Source: Myxococcales bacterium (GTDB lineage: Bacteria > Myxococcota > Myxococcia > Myxococcales > Myxococcaceae). Taken from it: a stretch of 10,943 nt of DNA. A program made the translations under genes and the position numbers. Positions 1 to 6,433 of the stretch are shown here, piece after piece. A model generated the notes under the pieces. It was not told the DNA's origin, searched no databases, and saw nothing but the letters and a program-made list of their open reading frames with translations. Location: NCBI GenBank assembly GCA_003153055.1, contig PMBV01000056.1:19635-30577 (forward strand), written 5' to 3'. The number at the start of each line of letters is the position of its first letter. Positions within the stretch are counted from its first letter, which is position 1.

Positions 1-178
1 CACCGCCGCCACCGACTCCACCGCCGACTGCGCCGCCGCCGACTCCTCCGTCTCCGTGGACGCCGGCATCGTCCGCGCACCGGCCCGCATCCACGCACTG
101 CTCGTACTCGTCGTCATAGGTCCGGCATGCCAAGACGAGGATGAGTCCGAAGAGTGCGATTCTCATGAGCGCGTTCAT
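1..178 (-). CDS. Lipoprotein with Gly-rich tether, C-terminus beyond the window
   Basis: Partial gene; 59 codons are visible and the frame is still open at the left edge. The N-terminus is a lipoprotein signal: a short n-region with an Arg, a hydrophobic stretch, then lipobox LVLAC with the lipidated Cys at residue 18. Acidic and Cys-containing residues follow (Cys28 and Cys34), then from about residue 41 a low-complexity Gly/Val/Ala linker that continues off the edge. Such Gly-rich spacers after a lipobox are common in myxobacterial surface lipoproteins and tether an outer domain. The Arg at +2 gives no Asp-type inner-membrane retention signal, so outer-membrane placement is possible. The start ATG (176-178) overlaps the stop of the upstream gene as ATGA, so translation is probably coupled; a GGTGGGG stretch just upstream could serve as binding site. 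A second Met at residue 5 lacks one. Function cannot be told from this part. Confidence 0.75.
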   Translation of the reverse strand, partial: MNALMRIALFGLILVLACRTYDDEYEQCVDAGRCADDAGVHGDGGVGGGAVGGGVGGGG

Positions 179-513
179 TGCGATGCCCCACCGAGGGCGA
201 GGGAGGCTCCGAAGGGAGTCGAAGTGACGACAGGTCTCGGCGCGTCGGCGATGCCGAGTGCTCCCAGGACGGCGCTCACGACGAGAGCAGCTCCGGCAGC
301 GATGAGGCATGGCTTCGCCCACCGATTGCTCCATCGGTCGCGGAGGCCCCGTGCCTCCGATGGCGTCAGGGAGGGCGCGCTGAGCACGGAGCTGGCCGTG
401 TCCTTCGCGAGGAAGAAGCTGGCCTTGGGCGAGGCCCCTCGTAAGCCGAGCCTGGTGAGCGGCTCACGGCGGATGTGGGCGAGACCGCCGCTGAGCACCG
501 AGAACCGTCTCAT
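175..513 (-). CDS. Small single-pass membrane protein
   Basis: Unrecognised protein of 112 residues from the ATG at 513; an in-frame ATG pair at 543/540 would add up to ten residues, and neither start has a strong binding site. Residues 1-65 are basic and rather polar with several Arg and two Trp near the membrane border. One hydrophobic segment lies at about residues 68-89 (AAGAALVVSAVLGALGI core), followed by a short Pro/Thr/Ser/Gly tail. By the positive-inside rule the long N-terminal part should be cytoplasmic. The stop TGA (175-177) overlaps the ATG of the lipoprotein gene, which argues that this frame is really translated and that the two proteins belong together. The same frame stays open to 1044, but that extension is antisense to the PRPP-synthetase gene and is a GC-driven shadow. 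Divergent from the gene at 586; their 5' ends are only 42-72 bases apart. Confidence 0.6.
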   Translation of the reverse strand: MRRFSVLSGGLAHIRREPLTRLGLRGASPKASFFLAKDTASSVLSAPSLTPSEARGLRDRWSNRWAKPCLIAAGAALVVSAVLGALGIADAPRPVVTSTPFGASLALGGASQ

Positions 514-585
514 TCCGAGGACCGTAGCGCACTCGGGCATCATGGCCGCACACACAACGCCCTCGGCCTGTGGGAAAACGTCCCT

Positions 586-1491
586 ATGCGCATGACGCTC
601 CTCTCGGGGTCCTCGCACCCCAGCCTCGCTCAGGACCTGTCTCACGAGCTCAAGGTGTCGTTGGGTCAGGTGGGCATCGAACGATTCCCCGATGGGGAGC
701 TCGACATCGACGTGGCGGCGCCGGTCCGCGGCACGCATGTCTTCATCGTCCAGTCGCTCCATGCGCCAGTGGGAGAGCACCTCCTCGAGCTGACGTTGAT
801 GGCCGACGCCTGCCAGCGGCTCGGGGCCAAGAGCGTCACCGCCGTCATTCCCTACCTCGGCTACGCCCGCCAGGATCGCCGGGAGCAGGGCACCGAGCCG
901 TTGGGCGCCCGCGTCGTCGCCGAGATCATCGCCGCGGGCCGGGTCGACCGCATTGTCGCGCTCGACCTCCATAGCAAGGCCGTCGAGGGGTGCTTCCCCA
1001 AGCCCGTCGAGCACGCCGCTGCGGTGCCCGCCCTCATCGAGCACGTACGTTCGAAGCTGACCTCGCCCGCGGTCGTCGTCTCACCAGACCTCGGAGCGGT
1101 GAAGCGCGCCGAGGCGTTCGCGAGGCCCCTGGGGCTCCCCGTCGCCATCGTTCACAAGCAGCGGCTCACCGGCGCCGACGTGCAGGCCCACGGCGTAGTG
1201 GGGGACGTGAAGGGTCGCCACGTGGTGGTGGTGGACGACATGATCTCCACTGGAGGCACGCTGGTGGCGGCCGTCAACGCGGTGCTCGAGGCCGGTGCCC
1301 TTCCTCCCGTGACGGTCGTCGCTTCCCACGGCCTCTTCGTCGGTCCCGCGGCTCAGCGCCTGGCTGCGCTCCCCCTGGCCAGCGTCGTCGTCTCGGACAG
1401 CGTTCCCCTGGTGCTCACCCCTCCGTTTCCCCTCGAGCGGGTCCGGTCGGCGCCAGCGCTCGCCTCGGCCATCCGCCGGTTGCTCGTTTGA
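586..1491 (+). CDS. Ribose-phosphate pyrophosphokinase (PRPP synthetase) paralogue
   Basis: Predicted to make 5-phosphoribosyl-1-diphosphate from ribose 5-phosphate and ATP in the cytoplasm, for nucleotide, His, Trp and NAD synthesis. The 301-residue product shows RFPDGE (33-38), the ATP-site stretch PYLGYARQDRR (89-99), the catalytic DLH (127-129), a flexible-loop K-x-R pair (Lys191, Arg193; KQR where E. coli Prs has KRR), and the PRPP loop VVVVDDMISTGGT (213-225). It is slightly shorter than usual bacterial Prs (about 310-320). Divergence from the E. coli sequence (for example DLHSKAVEGCF) suggests a second, non-housekeeping copy rather than the main prs, so I give no symbol. I chose ATG 586 (MRMTLL) because homology to family N-termini begins there and GGGA lies 10 bases upstream; the longer frame from 475 is antisense to the membrane-protein gene. 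The LysE-type gene follows after 17 bases, probably in the same transcript. Confidence 0.88.
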   Translation: MRMTLLSGSSHPSLAQDLSHELKVSLGQVGIERFPDGELDIDVAAPVRGTHVFIVQSLHAPVGEHLLELTLMADACQRLGAKSVTAVIPYLGYARQDRREQGTEPLGARVVAEIIAAGRVDRIVALDLHSKAVEGCFPKPVEHAAAVPALIEHVRSKLTSPAVVVSPDLGAVKRAEAFARPLGLPVAIVHKQRLTGADVQAHGVVGDVKGRHVVVVDDMISTGGTLVAAVNAVLEAGALPPVTVVASHGLFVGPAAQRLAALPLASVVVSDSVPLVLTPPFPLERVRSAPALASAIRRLLV

Positions 1492-1508
1492 AGAAGGAGC
1501 ATTGACCC

Positions 1509-2138
1509 ATGCCAGACTCGCACTCGCTGCTTCTGTTCATCGGCGCAGGTCTCCTCCTCAACATCACCCCCGGGCCGGATCTGCTCTACATCTTGGGCCG
1601 GAGCATCAGTCAGGGGCGGTCGGCCGGCGTGGTCTCGGCCCTCGGCATCGGCGTCGGCTGCATCGTGCACGTGCTCGCGGCGTCGCTGGGGCTCTCGGCG
1701 GTGCTCCTGGCGCTGCCGCACGCCTACGACGTGGTTCGAATGGCTGGAGCGGCCTACCTCATCATCCTCGGGGTCAAGTCGTTGCGTTCGCGCCAGGGCT
1801 CGCTCGAGGTGAAGGCGTTTGCGCCCGTCTCTCTCCGCCGCGTCTTCCTCCAGGGCGTGCTCACCAACGTGCTCAACCCCAAAGTGGCGCTGTTCTTCCT
1901 CGCCTTCCTCCCTCAGTTCGCCGACCCCGCGCGCGGGCCGCTGGCCCCTCAGCTCCTGCTCCTGGGGACCATCTTTGACGTGAACGGCACGCTGGTTTGC
2001 GTCCTCTTCGCGCTGTTCGCCAGCCAGGTCGGCGCGTGGATTCGCACTCGCTTCGGCGTCTCGCGGCTCTTCGACCGGCTGACGGGGGCGCTCTTCGTCG
2101 GCCTGGGCGTGCGACTCGCCTTGCTTGAGCGACGCTGA
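1509..2138 (+). CDS. LysE/RhtB-family amino-acid exporter
   Basis: Inner-membrane protein of 209 residues, the normal length for LysE/RhtB exporters, which expel amino acids or their derivatives using the proton gradient. Family marks are visible: TPGPD at 20-24 near the first helix, a helix ending G-V-K-S-L (88-92), and the conserved N-P-K-x-x-L-F-F block at 123-130 followed by a FLPQF motif (133-137). Hydrophobic segments lie at about 6-28, 40-60, 63-90, 113-137, 146-172 and 188-206, fitting six helices. The start is well supported: GAAGGAG at 1493-1499 lies 9 bases before the ATG. It follows the PRPP-synthetase gene by 17 bases and is probably cotranscribed. The substrate cannot be read from sequence; members export Lys, Thr, homoserine lactones, Leu or Cys, among others. 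Confidence 0.92.
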   Translation: MPDSHSLLLFIGAGLLLNITPGPDLLYILGRSISQGRSAGVVSALGIGVGCIVHVLAASLGLSAVLLALPHAYDVVRMAGAAYLIILGVKSLRSRQGSLEVKAFAPVSLRRVFLQGVLTNVLNPKVALFFLAFLPQFADPARGPLAPQLLLLGTIFDVNGTLVCVLFALFASQVGAWIRTRFGVSRLFDRLTGALFVGLGVRLALLERR

Positions 2139-2207
2139 CACTGTGCCGTCATCGACGGGGAGCGCCTGTGCTGACAGCCTGCTCCGCCTCGTGAGAGGGT
2201 GGCCGTC

Positions 2208-3029
2208 ATGAATCTCGACGCCTACTTCGAGCGCATCGGATACCGCGGCGCCCGCGCTCCCACCCTCGAGGTCCTCAACCAGCTGGTGCGCGCTCACGTC
2301 GAGGCCATTCCCTTCGAGAACCTCGACGTCTTGCGATTGGTGCCCATCGAGCTGTCGGCCGAGGCACTCGAGCGCAAGCTCGTGCACCAGCGAAGAGGTG
2401 GCTACTGCTTCGAGCAGAACGGCCTGCTGCTGATGGTTCTCGAGACCATCGGCTTCCAGGTCACCCCGCTGAGCGCCCGGGTTCGCTACCAGCGGCCTCG
2501 CGACTACACTCCGCCGCGAACTCACCTGTTCCTGCGGGTGGAGCTCGACGGCACGTCCTGGCTCGCCGACGTCGGAGTGGGGGCGATGTCGCTGACCAGC
2601 GCGCTCCGCCTCGATGCGGAAGGAGAGCAGCCGACCCCGCACGAGCCTCGCCGCATCGTGCGGGAGGGCCGCCTCCTCTACCACCAGGTTCGACTGGGGG
2701 AGGCGTGGTGCGACGTCTCCGAGTTCACGCTGGAGGAAATGCCGCCCATCGACCGCGAGCTGGCCAACTGGTTCACCAGCGCCCACCCCCAGTCGCACTT
2801 CAAGTCTCGCCTCCTCGTCGCCCGCGCCGGGCCTGATGGGCAACGGTTCACGATCCTCAATCGCGAGCTCACCCACCGCATGAGGGATGGGTCGAGCTCG
2901 GTGCGCCTCCTCGAGAACCCCGCCGAGCTCCTCCAGGTGCTCGACGCCACGTTCGGGCTCCGGTTCCCTCCAGGCACGACGTTTCCGTGCCCCGGGCTCG
3001 ACTGGCCTGCCCCAGGAGCGGCAGCCTAA
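2208..3029 (+). CDS. Arylamine N-acetyltransferase
   Basis: Cytosolic enzyme that moves acetyl from acetyl-CoA to aromatic amines, hydrazines or hydroxylamines. The product of 273 residues matches the usual bacterial length (270-290). The Cys-His-Asp triad is complete: Cys67 in RRGGYCFEQN, His106 in PPRTHLFLRV and Asp121 in WLADVGVG. Other family features are the N-terminal YFERIGY and the PFENLD block at 35-40. ATG 2208 is chosen over GTG 2199 because GAGAGGG (2193-2199) sits 8 bases before it. A 69-base gap separates it from the exporter gene upstream, so it may be in the same operon or have a separate start. Related proteins act in detoxification, and a few in antibiotic assembly (rifamycin amide synthase), but no biosynthetic genes surround this one, so a xenobiotic-type role is more likely. 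Confidence 0.93.
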   Translation: MNLDAYFERIGYRGARAPTLEVLNQLVRAHVEAIPFENLDVLRLVPIELSAEALERKLVHQRRGGYCFEQNGLLLMVLETIGFQVTPLSARVRYQRPRDYTPPRTHLFLRVELDGTSWLADVGVGAMSLTSALRLDAEGEQPTPHEPRRIVREGRLLYHQVRLGEAWCDVSEFTLEEMPPIDRELANWFTSAHPQSHFKSRLLVARAGPDGQRFTILNRELTHRMRDGSSSVRLLENPAELLQVLDATFGLRFPPGTTFPCPGLDWPAPGAAA

Positions 3030-3086
3030 GTCCCTCCTCGGAGTTGCGTTCGATCAGCTCGCCCCGAGTCCGAGATGCAGGGTATG

Positions 3087-3119
3087 AGGAATTCCTGTCG
3101 TTCCAGGTGCTGCTATTCT
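3087..3119 (+). promoter_or_regulatory. Candidate promoter with overlapping palindrome, upstream of the acetate transporter gene
   Basis: The gap 3030-3187 is clearly more AT-rich than its surroundings. It holds a possible extended -10 (TGC-TATTCT, 3111-3119) with a weak -35 TTCCTG at 3092-3097 and 16 bases between. The perfect 10-bp palindrome AGGAATTCCT (3087-3096) covers the -35, where a repressor could sit. Only the palindrome is certain; the promoter reading is inferred from motif likeness. Confidence 0.3.
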
Positions 3120-3187
3120 GATACCTTATTTGTGCTCTTTTCCACGATGTTGATCGCCGATTCGCCCTCGACGCCTGGGAGACCCGC

Positions 3188-3874
3188 ATGACTGTCTCAA
3201 CGCAACAGCCCGCCGTGACCGAGACGAAGCTCGTCGTCTCTGATCCAACCGCGCTCGGAGTCTTTGGCCTGGCCATGGTGACCTTCGTCGCCGCGTCGCA
3301 GAAGCTCGGGTGGACGACCGGCTCGGCCTACCTCGTTCCCTGGGCCATGTTCCTCGGCTCGGGTGCGCAGCTCTGGGCCTCGACGGTCGACTTCAAACGC
3401 AACAACCACTTCGGCGCCGTCGTCCTCGGAGCCTATGGCTTGTTTTGGATGGCGGTGTCGATGCACTGGGCCATCAGCCAGGGCTGGCTCGGTCCCGTCG
3501 ACCCGGCGAAGGCCGACCCCAAGCAGCTCGGCGTTGCATGTATTGGGTACGCCATCTTCTCTGTCTTCATTATGATTGCGTCGTTCGAGACCAACAAGGT
3601 GTTCGCTGGAATTTTGGTGTTGATCAACGTTCTGCTTCCGGCGCTGGGCCTCACCATCTTGGGGGTTCACCCGGAGGTCTTCTCTCCGATGGCGGCGTGG
3701 TCCGAGCTCGGCATCTCGCTCCTCGGGTTCTACGGTGCCGGGGCGATCTTCCTCAATAATCACTTCGGCCGCGTGGTGTTGCCGTTGGGCAAGCCGCTGG
3801 GGCTCATCCACAAGGGGCCGCTTCCGGCTCCTACGCCGGCCGCTCCGCTGAACGTCGCGCAACCAGCGGCGTGA
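3188..3874 (+). CDS. Acetate/succinate uptake transporter, GPR1/FUN34/YaaH family
   Basis: Inner-membrane protein of 228 residues, related to SatP (YaaH), which imports acetate and succinate with protons. Hydrophobic segments lie near 22-38, 45-65, 76-96, 115-134, 138-160 and 169-190, giving the six helices of the family. The N-terminal signature NPAPLGL is altered to DPTALGV (19-25), yet the position before helix 1 is kept. The C-terminal NHFGRVVLPLG (191-201) matches the E. coli EQFGRTVLPIG block. A Pro/Ala-rich cytoplasmic tail follows. The loop after helix 3 (about 99-113) is longer than in SatP. The start ATG is preceded by TGGGAG 6 bases away. It appears to be a single-gene unit: 158 bases behind the acetyltransferase gene and facing a convergent gene downstream. 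Acetate is the likely substrate, but the altered signature leaves room for another small monocarboxylate. Confidence 0.88.
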   Translation: MTVSTQQPAVTETKLVVSDPTALGVFGLAMVTFVAASQKLGWTTGSAYLVPWAMFLGSGAQLWASTVDFKRNNHFGAVVLGAYGLFWMAVSMHWAISQGWLGPVDPAKADPKQLGVACIGYAIFSVFIMIASFETNKVFAGILVLINVLLPALGLTILGVHPEVFSPMAAWSELGISLLGFYGAGAIFLNNHFGRVVLPLGKPLGLIHKGPLPAPTPAAPLNVAQPAA

Positions 3875-3880
3875 GCCGCT
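3865..3880 (+). terminator. Hairpin over the transporter stop codon
   Basis: AGCGGC-GTGA-GCCGCT: a perfect 6-bp stem with a 4-base loop; the loop contains the TGA stop of the transporter gene. No T-run follows, so this is at most a Rho-assisted or RNA-stabilising structure. Confidence 0.35.
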
Positions 3881-3895
3881 ACGGCCCCGTGCAGA

Positions 3896-3913
3896 GGAGC
3901 TGCGGCCAGCTCC
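3896..3913 (+). terminator. Candidate terminator hairpin between convergent genes
   Basis: GGAGCTG-CGGC-CAGCTCC forms a perfect 7-bp stem with a 4-base loop, 22 bases after the transporter stop and 35 bases beyond the end of the convergent LRR gene. It could act in both directions. There is no U-tract on either side, as is common in GC-rich genomes, so this is a structural call only. Confidence 0.4.
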
Positions 3914-3923
3914 CCCGGCAAGG

Positions 3924-3953
3924 AGGTCTGACTTACTCAGGTCTGACTTACTC
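3924..3953. repeat. 15-bp tandem duplication at the end of the LRR gene
   Basis: Two exact adjacent copies of AGGTCTGACTTACTC (3924-3938 and 3939-3953). On the minus strand each contains TAA; the copy at 3939-3953 supplies the true stop (3948-3950) of the LRR lipoprotein gene, and the other gives a second in-frame TAA 15 bases later. Confidence 0.9.
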
Positions 3954-6419
3954 CCTCCCGGGCTCACGTCCGGTGAGGACGCGGCAGCGTGGCGCGAGCG
4001 CGGCTGCCACCGCCCTCGTCGCACCGGTCCCTCGTGCATCAATGAGCCCAAGGTGAGGAGGCCGCCGAAGGAGCCGAAGTCCGGCGTCGGTGACGCGGGT
4101 GCCGACGAGCACGACGCGCTCGAGAGACTCGAGCTGTGCGAGCGCCGCCATGGAGCCATCTCCGATGCCTGTGCCCGAGAGATTCACGTCGGCCAGAAAC
4201 GCGAGATGGCGGAGCGCCTTCAGAGCCCCATCAGTGATCTGCGTCTGTCGCAGGTCGAGGGCCTCGAGGGCAGGGGCTGCCTTGCTCAACGCGTTGACGC
4301 CAGTATCGGAGATCGGCGTCGACGCGAGCTCCAGTCGCCGGAGCTCGCGGAGGGTCGACCCGGGTCTGGCCACCATGGTGGAATTGAGCCGGAGGCGTCG
4401 CAGCGAAGGTGCTTCAGCCAAGGAGGGCCACGCGTCGTCGGCAACGTCTGTCCGAGAGAGGTCAAGCTCCTCGAGCGCGCCGAACCTTGCCAACGCGGAG
4501 AGCGCACGGCTGGTGATTCGCGTATTCGAGACATCGAGGGCGACCAGCGGCAACTCCGACAGCGCGGGGATCCCCTCGTCGGTGACGTTCGTGCCCGCCA
4601 GCACAAGGCGACGAAGCCGTGGCAGTCGAATCAACTGAGGCACCGCCGCGTCGGTGAATCGAGTCGAGCGAACGTCGAGGGCTTGCAGCGAGCTGATTTC
4701 GCCTAGGGCCTGGGCGGCCGCGTCGGTCAGAGAGCAACCACCGAGCGCGAGGTCGCGGAGGAACTTCTGTCCACGCAACTTGAGAATCGAGGTGTCGGTG
4801 ATGGGCGTGTCGCGCAGATGGAGAACGCGCCAGCTCCGGTCAAGCAGAGGAGCGAGGCCCAGGTCGCCGACCATGGTGCCGTCCATCGACAGCTCCTCGA
4901 GTTTCGGGAAGGCTGCAAGGGCCGCGGCGAATCGATCGCTGATACCCGTGCCGCTCACGTCCAACGAGCGGAGCTGAGGGAAACTCCCAGACCCCGGAGC
5001 ATCGGCGTCGCTCAAGTCGGCGACGCTCGAGAGCCCGAGCGACTCGAGGCCTGTGAGCGTCGAGAGGATCGCGACCGCGGCCTGAGTCACTCGGGTCCGG
5101 CCCAGGTCGAGCGAGCGTAAGCCATGCAGCGTGCCGAGCACGTCGAGAGCGCGATCCGTAATCGCTGTCTCCGAGAGATCCAAGACGGCGAGCGCCTGTC
5201 GCTCTCGAAGCACCTCGAGCCCGGAGTCGTCGACGTGGGTCCGCCAGAGACCGAGCTCCTGGAGCGAGCTCATGTTCCGCAGTGCCTGCATTCCCGCACC
5301 GTCGACTCCAGTCTGGTCGAGGCCGAGCGTGGTGAGCCCTCGGAGCGCTTTGAGCTCCAACAGGCCCTCGCTCGTGACCGCGGTTCGATTGAGCTGGAGC
5401 CAGGTGAGGCTGGTCATCTTCCCCACCGCCGCGAGCCCTCTGTCGGTGATGGCCGTTCCCGACACGTCGAGGCGCTCCAGGGGGATCGCCGCGAGTCGTT
5501 GCACCGAGGCATCGGTGGCGCGCGTGTTGGCCAGGGAGAGGCCTCGCACGCTTCGAAGGCCAGACAATGGCGCCAAGGCCAGGTCATCCAGGCGCGTGTC
5601 ATCGAGGACGAGCTCCCGGAGCTCGACCTGCCCCGCGATCGCTCGCAGCCCCTTCCCGGAGAGACGCGTTCGGGAGAGGTTGACGGAGGTGAGCTGGGTC
5701 CCTGAGAGGATCTCCTCTATCCCGACATCGGAGAGCGCCGTCCCGCCGAGGTCGAGCTCGCGCAGCGCGGGCAGGGTGACGAGCGTCTTGCTCACCTCAT
5801 CCCCCAGCGACGTTCCGGAGAGCGCGAGGGAGCGCAGCCGCTGATGCTTGGCCAGGACCTGAATTCCGTGGCCATCGACCGGGGTGTCCGCGAGTTGGAG
5901 CAGGCGCAGTCGTTCAAGCTCCGCCGCGGCGGACAAAGTGTCGATCTGGGCGCGCGTGTTATCGAGTCGCAGCTCTTCGAGGCTCCTCAGTCGGCGCACT
6001 TCGGTGGCAAGCTGGGCATCGGAGAGGCCAGCGCCCGACAGGTCGAGTGCGCGCAGGGCCGATGCGTCGAGCGCGTTGAGCAACGGGGTGACGAGGAGCG
6101 CCGAGCCGGTGAGCGAAAGCCCGGCGATCGGCCGCGACCGGAGGAACGCCTCCCAGGCCGAGAGCGTGTCGGGCTGGACATCGATGGGACGAATCATCCA
6201 GCGGGCCCCGAGTTCGCGGGCCGATGGAAGCGCATCAGCGCCGAGCTCGCCGACGTCTTGGTAGGGGCCAAGATCGGATCGAGCGATCTGAACGCCTGCC
6301 CTGAGGTGCCTCCAGGGCACTTCGGGAGGGGCCTCTCTTGCCGGCCTGTGCGCCGCGCACCCCAAGAGCCCCGCGGCGACGGACACGATGAGGGGAAGTC
6401 GCGGCAGTCCAGAGTGCAT
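3948..6419 (-). CDS. Lipoprotein made of about 30 leucine-rich repeats
   Basis: An 823-residue protein of unknown role. The signal peptide is MHSGLPRLPLIVSVAAGLLGC with lipobox LLGC and lipidated Cys21. After a spacer to about residue 96, nearly the whole chain (97-815) is a run of roughly 30 leucine-rich repeats of mostly 24 residues with the pattern L-x-x-L-x-L-x-x-T then (I/V)-T-D-x-(G/A)-L-x-x-L. The T-x-I-T-D type resembles the ribonuclease-inhibitor/AMN1-like LRR class, with a beta strand followed by a helical arc; a horseshoe for binding proteins is expected. Repeats 16 and 25 are irregular (SSVADLSDADAPGSGS; a repeat about four residues short). There is no catalytic domain and no C-terminal anchor beyond the lipid. 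I chose ATG 6419 because the signal peptide starts there; the frame continues upstream to 6653 but only inside the neighbouring gene. The binding site is weak. The preceding gene ends 14 bases upstream, so an operon is likely. Confidence 0.88.
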   Translation of the reverse strand: MHSGLPRLPLIVSVAAGLLGCAAHRPAREAPPEVPWRHLRAGVQIARSDLGPYQDVGELGADALPSARELGARWMIRPIDVQPDTLSAWEAFLRSRPIAGLSLTGSALLVTPLLNALDASALRALDLSGAGLSDAQLATEVRRLRSLEELRLDNTRAQIDTLSAAAELERLRLLQLADTPVDGHGIQVLAKHQRLRSLALSGTSLGDEVSKTLVTLPALRELDLGGTALSDVGIEEILSGTQLTSVNLSRTRLSGKGLRAIAGQVELRELVLDDTRLDDLALAPLSGLRSVRGLSLANTRATDASVQRLAAIPLERLDVSGTAITDRGLAAVGKMTSLTWLQLNRTAVTSEGLLELKALRGLTTLGLDQTGVDGAGMQALRNMSSLQELGLWRTHVDDSGLEVLRERQALAVLDLSETAITDRALDVLGTLHGLRSLDLGRTRVTQAAVAILSTLTGLESLGLSSVADLSDADAPGSGSFPQLRSLDVSGTGISDRFAAALAAFPKLEELSMDGTMVGDLGLAPLLDRSWRVLHLRDTPITDTSILKLRGQKFLRDLALGGCSLTDAAAQALGEISSLQALDVRSTRFTDAAVPQLIRLPRLRRLVLAGTNVTDEGIPALSELPLVALDVSNTRITSRALSALARFGALEELDLSRTDVADDAWPSLAEAPSLRRLRLNSTMVARPGSTLRELRRLELASTPISDTGVNALSKAAPALEALDLRQTQITDGALKALRHLAFLADVNLSGTGIGDGSMAALAQLESLERVVLVGTRVTDAGLRLLRRPPHLGLIDARGTGATRAVAAALAPRCRVLTGREPGRE

Positions 6420-6433
6420 GAGGTCAGTCTCGG

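Noticed and set aside
1..60. Short-period GC repeat at the left edge
   Set aside because: It encodes the Gly-rich tether of the lipoprotein, so it is coding low complexity rather than a CRISPR or satellite array.
514..1044. Upstream part of a 289-residue minus-strand frame
   Set aside because: It is antisense to the well-supported PRPP-synthetase gene and is low in membrane or domain character; only the last 112-122 residues look like a real protein.
1353..2876. 507-residue minus-strand open frame
   Set aside because: Charged, low-complexity composition and full antisense overlap with the LysE and acetyltransferase genes; a GC-bias shadow.
3924..3953. GTCAGACC words on the minus strand as further copies of the 9576 promoter motif
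   Set aside because: The preceding T and the TA at the right spacing are absent; likely chance likeness.
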